A stretch of 64,000 nt of DNA. It comes from Gautieria morchelliformis. Taxonomy: Eukaryota > Basidiomycota > Agaricomycetes > Gomphales > Gomphaceae. This document shows positions 56,281 through 64,000 of the stretch, in pieces (position 1 is the first letter of the stretch; the number at the start of each line of letters is the position of its first letter). The notes under the pieces are model-generated. The model saw only the letters and a list, made by a program, of their open reading frames with translations. It did no database searches and was not told the origin of the DNA. The translations under genes were made by a program, and so were the position numbers. The stretch spans positions 124,001 to 188,000 of the forward strand of contig WHVA01000094.1 in NCBI GenBank assembly GCA_015179125.1, in the 5' to 3' direction.

Positions 56281-56463
56281 GTCACTGCAATATAGAAACA
56301 ACGTATGACAGTACTATCATAACATAATATGGATTCACCAGGTTTTCTCACCACCCAGGCTCACATTTGATGAATTACATACCCGATGTCAATTATGGGT
56401 CCTTGTGGGTGTGTGTGCCCACACCAGCTCGCGGGGTCAAATCGTTACCCGCGCGCGGGCGCC
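56281..56463 (+). promoter_or_regulatory. Remaining HEM12 upstream region
   Basis: Only 183 bases of native DNA separate the Copia 3' LTR from the HEM12 start; they contain AT-rich DNA (56300-56335) and a GT-rich stretch (56398-56425). Whatever control elements lay further up are now 4.5 kb away on the uL2 side. Confidence 0.5.
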
Positions 56464-57799
56464 ATGACGAAGAGCGCGGTGGGAAGACACGACACGGCTT
56501 CTTCTGAATACATTTTGAAGAGCATGTCGCAAGACTTCCCTCCCCTGAAAAATGACCTCCTACTCCGAGCAGCAAGAGGTGGGTCATCTATAGACCCAGC
56601 TGTCATTTCTCACATCAACAGGTAATTTTCTACAGGCGAGGCAACGGAAAGAGCTCCAGTATGGGTCATGCGCCAAGCAGGTCGTTACCTTCCAGGTGAG
56701 CATCGACAGGGACTCAGGGCCAGTGCAGCAACTGATGTCGCTCCGGGAACAGAATTTCGCAAGGTCCGCGAATCGCATGAATTCTTCGAGATTTGCCGCA
56801 CACCTGCACTGGCAACCGAAGTAACTATGCAGCCTATTCGTCGGTATACAGGCCTCCTGGATGCCTCCATCATCTTCTCTGACATCCTCGTCATTCCACA
56901 AGCGATGGGTCTTGTCGTTGAAATGAACCCGGCGCCGTCCTTCCCACATCCGCTCAACAGTCCTGAGGACACAGACAGACTCAATCCGCATGTGGATGTG
57001 AACCTCGAGTTAGGTTACGTGTACGAGGCGATCACAATGACCAGGCATGCGTTGAACGGCGAGGTCCCGCTCATTGGCTTTGTGGGTGCACCCTGGACTC
57101 TGATGGCGTACATGATTGAGGGCGGAGGGAGCAAAACATTGCAGAAGGCTAAGACGTGGCTATACAAATACCCGGAAGAGTCCATGGCCCTTCTCTACCG
57201 TATCGCCGACGTCTGCGCAGACCACTTGGTTGGTCAGATCAAGGCAGGCGCTCAGGTATGCTGATATTAATCCAGTCTTCAATGTTCACTCAGAACCGTT
57301 AAATTCATAGATGGTCCAAGTGTTCGATTCGTGGGCCGGAGAACTCTCACCCCACGATTTCAGCGCGTTCTCCCTCCCATCTCTCGCCCATATCTCATCT
57401 CGGGTCCGTTCGAAGCTCTCCGAACAAGGCATTCCCATAGTGCCCATGATCCTTTTCGCAAAAGGTGCGAATACATCCCTTGCTGCGCAGGCACAACACG
57501 CCGGGTACGACGTTCTCGGACTCGACTGGGTCATCGAGCCCTCCGAAGCACGACGCATCGTCGATGCGTTCTCGCCAGAGACAATCGCCTTGCAGGGAAA
57601 CGTTGATCCGGCGATTCTGTATGGTGGGAAAGCTGCGATCGAACGCGAGGTGAAGCACATGTGTGATTCCTTCAAAGGTACAACCGGGACACCCAAGGCA
57701 TGGATCGCCAACCTGGGGCACGGCATTACGCCTGGTGTCGACCCAGAAGACATGCGTTGGTTTCTGCAGTGTGTGCACAAGTACTCTACGGTAACTTGA
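56464..57799 (+). CDS. HEM12: Uroporphyrinogen decarboxylase
   Basis: Fifth enzyme of haem synthesis: it removes four carboxyl groups from uroporphyrinogen III to give coproporphyrinogen III in the cytosol. Four exons with short introns (after AARG; after RYLP; at 57256-57310). Key blocks: APVWVMRQAGRYLPEFRKVR (substrate-binding Arg residues), RRYTGLLDASIIFSDILVIPQAMG with the catalytic Asp in FSDIL, GFVGAPWTLMAYMIEGGGSK with the Tyr, and IANLGHGITPGVDPEDMRWF with the invariant His. The intron after RYLP must be removed to keep the RYLPEFR block; it spans about 56696-56752. The length is that of the family. It is intact, and its promoter region carries the new Copia element. Confidence 0.96.
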
Positions 57800-58097
57800 T
57801 GCCTGTGCCAGTCTGCAACTATTTTATGCGCAAGGGTGTCATGTCATGTCATGTAGGGTGTAAAATTTACAGCGGTATCTGCGATGCATAACAGCTATGT
57901 ATGGGTCCGAGAATAGAGAATAGAACGTGCAGGAAAAATACAATCCAAAACCAATGAAGTAACCAGCAAAGGGGATGATGTGAGCACAGCGATGAGATAT
58001 ATATGTACCCAAGCCAAGAAAAGGGGATAAAACAAAACGGCAGGGATACCCCCAACGAAGGGAAAAGCAATACCAGAAAAACCCCTGATAAACAGCA
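57800..58097. other. Convergent gap HEM12 / CDC14
   Basis: This is 298 bases of 3' flank for both genes with no further feature seen, apart from two ATGTC units in tandem (57838-57852). Confidence 0.4.
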
Positions 58098-60349
58098 CTA
58101 AGCCACGACGTCCGCTGCACTGAAGCTACTCCGCCGGCGCCGTACGCTCCTCAAGAGCGGACGCTCCGATTTTGAGCCAGGGACAACCACTGCAGAGGGA
58201 TCCTTATTCATCCACGCGTCAGGGGCTGGTGGCGCTTGAGACCTGAGATTCGGAAGCGTGGGTGTGGGGGCTAAAGCACGCCTGTTGACAAGCGTCGGGA
58301 GTCGCGACGGCGCGGTCCCAATAGGCGAACCGGGGGGCGGCCGTCGTCGGGGAGCAGATGCAGCGGTACCTTTGGCAGATGAGTTCGCTGCGAGTCGAGG
58401 AATCTTATGCGGGGGTGGGCCCGTGCCGGCAGCCTTTGTGCCCGCTACAGTCGCGGTCGTAGTCGCCCCAGCAACCTTCCGCGCGTTCGTCGTGGAGCGT
58501 GTAGTCCGAGGCGTCCGTTCTGGCGCCGGGACCCGTGCAGCCCCAGTTCTAGGACTCTTCCGCACGGGTGCTGTCCCACCGACAACTCCGAATCCACCCA
58601 ACTCGTCCTCGTCCTCGCCTGCATCCATGGCAACGCGTTGGCGTTTCGCGACGGGCGTTTTGCGTGGTTGTCCAGGGGTTGACATTGCATTCGCGGCCAA
58701 GACAGATTTTGTACCGTATCGATGCGGCGTGACTGGCGTGACTGTGGCTGAGAGCTCCAACGGCTCGCGCGGAGGGGTCACCGGGGCGACTACAACTGGC
58801 TCGGCTGCGGAAGTGGATCGTTGAAGTTCGTCCACGGCAGCCCACTTGGACCATTCAAGTTGTTTTAAATACATATATTGCTAGATTCGCATGTCAGGCA
58901 AATTCTGGGTATGAAAGTGGCATGTTACCTGTTGTGGCCCGACAACGCAGCCAGGCCTGACAATACGCATGAAGGCAATGGCTTCATTCGCGGTGAAACC
59001 ATACTTCCATATAAGATATGCTGCAGTCAAGAGAGCGTCAGCTGAGAATATAAGAACTTCAACGTTAGTAATCACCGCCGATAAGTGTACCCGTTCGACC
59101 GAGACCAGCCTTACACTGGCAGATGTCAGTTTAACCCATGCAATAGAGAGAATACCATAACATACGTGAACAGCAACCACACCCTTCTGGTCAATAATAG
59201 AGTCCGAAACCTGAATGAATTTCCGCACAATTTCATCCGTGGGATTTGTTCCATCGTCAAAGTAGAGGTCCAAGTGGTCAATTCCCCGGTCGGTAAAGAC
59301 CGTCTTGTCGTAGAGGGGATTATTAAGTCGCACCACGAGTTTAACGTTACGCTTGTCAAAGTAGTCCAAGCAGTTCAAGAAAGGGGTCGGCAGCTTGCGC
59401 TGAAGAGCAGTGTCAGTCCCATTTGTGAGGGCAGCCCCGTCCTCCTTCAAATTCCTCCGCGCCCAGGTAGGATCCAGGGGGACGCAAATGCGATGAATCC
59501 AGGTGTTATCCAATTCCAGTCTCCATTCTCAACTTTCTCATAAAACTCATATTCCTCCACCGAGAACTCGTTCATATCGCAGAGGCCATTCTGCATCGCT
59601 TTCCATACACCCCAAAGGCAGTCCTGGATGGAGAGGTTGAAGTCTGAGCGACCCCTGCCAGCATCTCGGAAGGGCATAAACTCCAGCTCTGCTATAGGGT
59701 GGAAAGCTTCCCAAGGGGCTTGCCGTTGCACGATCATCTAAGAGGCCGGACTTAGGCCAGTGAAAAGACTATAGATAAAGGCACCAACCACAAATAGTGC
59801 CATCAGAAGTGCTGCGTTGGCTTTTCGCCTTGGATTGTCCGAGGAGTACAGGACAAGACGATGTGATTTCATTTCCTTATCCTAAATCAAAGAGCCTTAA
59901 GCAGCACAAAGAACAAGTGGGTGAGAAACATACCTCTAGCAGCTCGTGCATTAAGATACAGGCCTTGTACACCATGGCAATGTTTAGAGGGCCCCAGTCC
60001 TCAAAGAATGACATGTAAACAAGATTATCATCTAAAATGTGATACGAAGAAACAGGTTATCTCTATACGTGACAGATACGAGGGACGGAGCGCACCAATG
60101 GTAAAGTAGTAGTATTGCGCATCGTCCTCTGGGGAGGCAAGGCCTCTTCCTCTCGTGCGACAGCGAACGCGAGGGTTCGGTGCGTCTACTCCAGGACAGT
60201 TCAGGACCTCTGGAGACGGTGCCGGGGAGGGAAAGGTTGTGAAGTAGAGCCTGGGCGTAGATAAAAAAGGTGAGACGAAGGTTCAGGGTGAGGGAGTAAA
60301 CAAACCTGTCTGAGAAGTAACAGAGAGGCTCGCACGCAGCTCGTGACAT
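58098..60349 (-). CDS. CDC14: CDC14 dual-specificity phosphatase
   Basis: It reverses Cdk phosphorylation at mitotic exit and in cytokinesis. Minus-strand order: [54 protein letters not shown] (CDC14 N-terminal domain); HRLVLYSSDNPRRKANAALLMALF; FMPFRDAGRGRSDFNLSIQDCLWG; FYEKVENGDWNWI; VKLVVRLNNPLYD; DLYFDDGTNPTDEI; then VAVHCKAGLGRTGTLIG, the active-site loop with catalytic Cys and Arg, split by introns on each side; YGFTANEAIAFMRIVRPG; and PQQQYMYLKQ. A long basic, Ser/Thr-Pro-rich tail (about 230 residues) ends SSFSAADVVA, as in other fungal CDC14. About eight introns. The start is the last ATG before [11 protein letters not shown]; an upstream one is possible. Confidence 0.93.
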
Positions 60350-61127
60350 GGGAGAGTGATAAAGAGGGTGGGCAATGTGGGGGCTGTTACAATGTGGTGA
60401 GCCCCATGCACAAACAAACAAGCGTCCACGACGCGACTCGCGTTGACACAAAACCGAAAGAGACCAGCAGCTAATCTGCCTTCAAGTTCTGGTGACTAGA
60501 GACGTGGACACTGTTGCCCGAGGGAGGGAAGCTACACGCACCACCCACAAGTGCAAGCTCAACATTATTGACAACTGCACCAACTGGCTATCCGCCACAC
60601 GCGCAATGTCGATCCATCATACCTAAAATCTTGACGGGCCCGGTCGCCATGGTTTCCATGTTCAGCCAGTACCGTTCACTTGTAGAACATCTAGGTCTTC
60701 CTCGACGCGAGTGTCATCCGGCCGGGTCATACTCGCAATCGCCATCCAAAACATAGCTATTCAAATGTCACACTGATGAAGCATCGACTTCCGAGCATGT
60801 CGGGCGCACACTTGCATTATTTTTTCTGGCCTTGCTCGATGGTATCTCAGCCATGGTAGCGGCTTTCTGCAGCCAGTAAATTCCAAGGAAACGTTTGAAG
60901 ATTCGCCGGGATCTATCGCCCAAGGTAGTGCGAGTGCCAACATCATTCTAACTTGTTATCTGTCTCATCCACGACAAACTTTCAACACGGGCAAAGGGCA
61001 GCATCGGCGGATCTGAGGAAGCTGGTATTTGACAAGTATGTGGTGTGACACCAGAAACAATCCAGAGGCATTCTACTCAGCTCTACTCAAAGAGGATGCC
61101 AGTGGAGAATCATGAACGTTATGAAAG
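60350..61127. other. CDC14 upstream region and gene-empty DNA
   Basis: No gene is supported between CDC14 and the transposon-like unit. Short frames are without motifs. Confidence 0.45.
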
Positions 61128-61134
61128 CATAAAC

Positions 61135-62588
61135 CCCGGTGAAAAGCGGTTGTGCTGGCATCTGTCGGCGTCGGGAAAAATCTGCTTCCTCAAAAAAAGT
61201 CCGGCCAGAGCAGATAAGTGAGACAATAGCAGCTGAGAGCAGAGCGTGAGCGCCGGGAAACTACCGTTTTGCGCAGCTCAATCTGCGCAAATCTGTTAAA
61301 ATAGTATTCTCACACAAACAGACCAGCACAGATTTAGAAATTTTACTGAAAGCAGATTAGAGCATATTAGAATATATCTATTATTAGCAACTGGCTACAA
61401 TACAGATTTTAGCAGTGTCTGTCCGCCGCTCGTCGTCGAATACGACAAACAGCCGTAATCACCGAAAAACGTGCAGTCTACGCAAGGGCTGTTAACGGTG
61501 CACGCCTCTGATTAAGGCTGACCACTCACCATAGCCAGACAGAAAGCAGCTGCGACACGGCACAGAGCTGTTACCTGAATGGTCGCACCTGCTTTTGGTC
61601 TTTCTGCACTGATCGCAAGCTGAACGATAGCGTTAACTACGATATGGTCAAAATAATTATGTTGAGGAAAAATGCTCACCCCTCGACGTTCGCCGATGCT
61701 TGACTTTGTCCCCACGGTACGTCTGGGATGAGTCTCCATCAGTGGCGTGGTATCGGTGGGCTGTATGCGTACGGGAAGTGCTCAATCACCCTGCGGCCCC
61801 GGACGCGTGTCCATATCCAAACCTTGACCTGTGCATGGGTACGGGTGCAGGTGGGCACGTCAACACCACGACTGGCTACCAGCTCGTTGGGGGCACTGGG
61901 ATTGGGGATATCGGGACTCAGCCTGCCACGCGAAGAAGCAAGGCCACTGTCGGGAAGCTCGCACGCCGCAGCGGGCGCGATGGGCGGGCTGCATCCTCGG
62001 CTGCAGCTGTGCAGGTGCGCTGCTGGGTGACGATGCACGGAGGGAGGACAGCGATGTCGATGTGAACGTGTGTGGGGAGCGCTGGACCAGGCTCTCAGCT
62101 GAATGGGTATCTTGTGGGCGGCTCTAATGGGGAGATACAGAGGAGGGTGGTGGGCAAGACTATGGTTGAACGTTGATGGGGGGATGGAAGAAATGGGGGA
62201 TGTGGCGAGAGGAGAGAAAGAAAGAGCCTTAGTGCTGCATATATGTGATTTTCCTTCTGTTGGGGTATTGGTACTTGTCGTGATCAATTGCTTGGGGTTT
62301 TTCTGGCGCCGAACATTTTTTTTCGTTGATTCTTATAGTTGCTGCGCTGATTACAAGCGAGCAAAGTATGGGCACAGCAAAAGCTAGCAAAAGCAAAGTA
62401 GATTATATGAAATTTTAGAAATGTTAGTCCCCAAGTCACAGTCCCAGTCATTTCAGGTGGCTGGATTTCAGTTTTTCGAGTGGGTTTACCAAATATGCAG
62501 ATTTGAGAGCAGATACTGCCCGATTAGCGCAGTTTGCAGATTTTGCGTCCGACAGCGTCCGATCCCAGCATAACCTCTTTTCACCGGG
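61135..62588. mobile_element. Transposon-like unit with ~52-bp inverted ends and 7-bp target duplication (copy A)
   Basis: It starts CCCGGTGAAAAGCGGTTGTG at 61135. The other end, read on the minus strand from 62588, starts CCCGGTGAAAAGAGGTTATG. The similarity of the two ends continues to AAAATCTGC about 50 bases in (roughly 80 percent alike). CATAAAC stands on both sides (61128-61134 and 62589-62595), a 7-bp target duplication. The inside has only short frames with no transposase motif that I recognise, so it is likely non-autonomous. The central GC-rich part with exon/intron-like borders could be captured host sequence. The superfamily is open; 7-bp duplications are rare. Confidence 0.75.
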
Positions 62589-62663
62589 CATAAACACTGA
62601 GTACTGAGGCCTAGTGAGGCTACAACACTGACACTCGATCATACGTAGTACTCAGTGCTCACT
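62589..62663. other. 75-bp spacer between the two transposon copies
   Basis: It begins with the target duplication CATAAAC and contains CACTGAGTACT (62595-62605) and AGTACTCAGTG (62647-62657), an 11-bp inverted pair centred on exactly the same axis as the big palindrome. Only six bases on each side next to the transposon ends fail to match. Confidence 0.85.
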
Positions 62664-64000
62664 CCCGGTGAAAAGAGGTTATGCTGGGATCGGACGCTGT
62701 CGGACGCAAAATCTGCAAACTGCGCTAATCGGGCAGTATCTGCTCTCAAATCTGCGTATTTGGTAAACCCACTCGAAAAACTGAAATCCAGCCACCTGAA
62801 ATGACTGGGACTGTGACTTGGGGACTAACATTTCTAAAATTTCATATAATCTACTTTGCTTTTGCTAGCTTTTGCTGTGCCCATACTTTGCTCGCTTGTA
62901 ATCAGCGCAGCAACTATAAGAATCAACGAAAAAAAATGTTCGGCGCCAGAAAAACCCCAAGCAATTGATCACGACAAGTACCAATACCCCAACAGAAGGA
63001 AAATCACATATATGCAGCACTAAGGCTCTTTCTTTCTCTCCTCTCGCCACATCCCCCATTTCTTCCATCCCCCCATCAACGTTCAACCATAGTCTTGCCC
63101 ACCACCCTCCTCTGTATCTCCCCATTAGAGCCGCCCACAAGATACCCATTCAGCTGAGAGCCTGGTCCAGCGCTCCCCACACACGTTCACATCGACATCG
63201 CTGTCCTCCCTCCGTGCATCGTCACCCAGCAGCGCACCTGCACAGCTGCAGCCGAGGATGCAGCCCGCCCATCGCGCCCGCTGCGGCGTGCGAGCTTCCC
63301 GACAGTGGCCTTGCTTCTTCGCGTGGCAGGCTGAGTCCCGATATCCCCAATCCCAGTGCCCCCAACGAGCTGGTAGCCAGTCGTGGTGTTGACGTGCCCA
63401 CCTGCACCCGTACCCATGCACAGGTCAAGGTTTGGATATGGACACGCGTCCGGGGCCGCAGGGTGATTGAGCACTTCCCGTACGCATACAGCCCACCGAT
63501 ACCACGCCACTGATGGAGACTCATCCCAGACGTACCGTGGGGACAAAGTCAAGCATCGGCGAACGTCGAGGGGTGAGCATTTTTCCTCAACATAATTATT
63601 TTGACCATATCGTAGTTAACGCTATCGTTCAGCTTGCGATCAGTGCAGAAAGACCAAAAGCAGGTGCGACCATTCAGGTAACAGCTCTGTGCCGTGTCGC
63701 AGCTGCTTTCTGTCTGGCTATGGTGAGTGGTCAGCCTTAATCAGAGGCGTGCACCGTTAACAGCCCTTGCGTAGACTGCACGTTTTTCGGTGATTACGGC
63801 TGTTTGTCGTATTCGACGACGAGCGGCGGACAGACACTGCTAAAATCTGTATTGTAGCCAGTTGCTAATAATAGATATATTCTAATATGCTCTAATCTGC
63901 TTTCAGTAAAATTTCTAAATCTGTGCTGGTCTGTTTGTGTGAGAATACTATTTTAACAGATTTGCGCAGATTGAGCTGCGCAAAACGGTAGTTTCCCGGC
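62664..64000. mobile_element. Transposon-like unit copy B, inverted, runs off the window
   Basis: The reverse complement of copy A from 62588 down to 61252, with a single difference that I could find (near 62496/62756). By symmetry its outer end would lie near 64117. The terminal CCCGGTGAAAAGAGG is at 62664. Confidence 0.85.

Larger units (their letters stand above)
61252..64000. repeat. Giant near-perfect palindrome
   Basis: Arms of at least 1,337 bp (61252-62588 and 62664-64000) pair base by base around the axis at 62626. The loop is 41-75 bases, depending on whether the inner 11-bp pair is counted. The right arm is cut by the window edge, so the full extent is unknown. Confidence 0.92.

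Noticed and set aside
58258-58824. 188-residue plus-strand frame
   Set aside because: Mirror of the GC-rich CDC14 tail exon on the minus strand; Ala/Gly/Val composition is typical of such shadows.
61739-62287. 182-residue frame present in both palindrome arms
   Set aside because: His/Pro/Ser-rich without any domain, with overlapping frames on the other strand of equal quality; its double occurrence only reflects the inverted duplication.

Overview
The window looks like nuclear DNA of a filamentous basidiomycete, most likely an Agaricomycete (Rhizoctonia-like by general feel, which is inference only). The evidence is that the protein genes are cut by many introns of about 45-75 nt with GT-AG borders, and that a SSK1-type regulator, a fungal ICP55 and a KDM3-like JmjC protein sit among retroelements and DNA transposons typical of such genomes. 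There are no operons. Neighbouring genes are often divergent or convergent with very short gaps.

Layout. 1-290: worn relic of a PIF/Harbinger transposase (minus). 291-8893: an old, broken Ty3/Gypsy element with both LTRs. It abuts the last bases of the 5' LTR of a second Ty3/Gypsy chromovirus (8894-19072), also broken, which carries extra open frames between integrase and 3' LTR and has itself been invaded by repeat DNA. 19988-23452: dUTPase and mitochondrial ICP55-type aminopeptidase (both plus). 24148-25616: a short-chain dehydrogenase (minus). 25617-27837: gene-empty stretch with a tandem repeat. 27838-32659: divergent pair TAD2 (minus) and a JmjC demethylase-like gene (plus). 32999-38641: divergent pair SSK1-like response regulator (minus) and mitochondrial ribosomal protein uS15m (plus). 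39707-40522: small secreted cysteine-rich protein. 41074-44053: tandem pair of WW-like low-complexity proteins sharing a 12-nt micro-exon. 44318-47390: a complete-looking Harbinger transposon with two genes, terminal inverted repeats and a TTA target duplication. 47574-51449: convergent FGGY kinase (plus) and ribosomal protein uL2 (minus). 51789-56280: a very young, whole-looking Ty1/Copia element sitting in the promoter interval between uL2 and HEM12. 56464-57799: uroporphyrinogen decarboxylase. 58098-60349: CDC14 phosphatase (minus). 61135-64000: a transposon-like unit with about 50-bp inverted ends and a 7-bp target duplication, followed by a near-identical inverted copy that runs off the window and forms a giant near-perfect palindrome.

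The host genes are housekeeping or regulatory functions: nucleotide-pool cleaning, mitochondrial protein maturation and translation, tRNA editing, osmostress signalling, haem synthesis, mitotic exit and ribosome. They do not form one pathway. The gene block is gene-dense and is bracketed and punctured by mobile DNA of clearly different ages. The most unusual features are the mobile-element architectures (extra frames in the second chromovirus, the palindromic twin transposon, the fresh Copia insertion beside HEM12) and the conserved 12-nt micro-exon.
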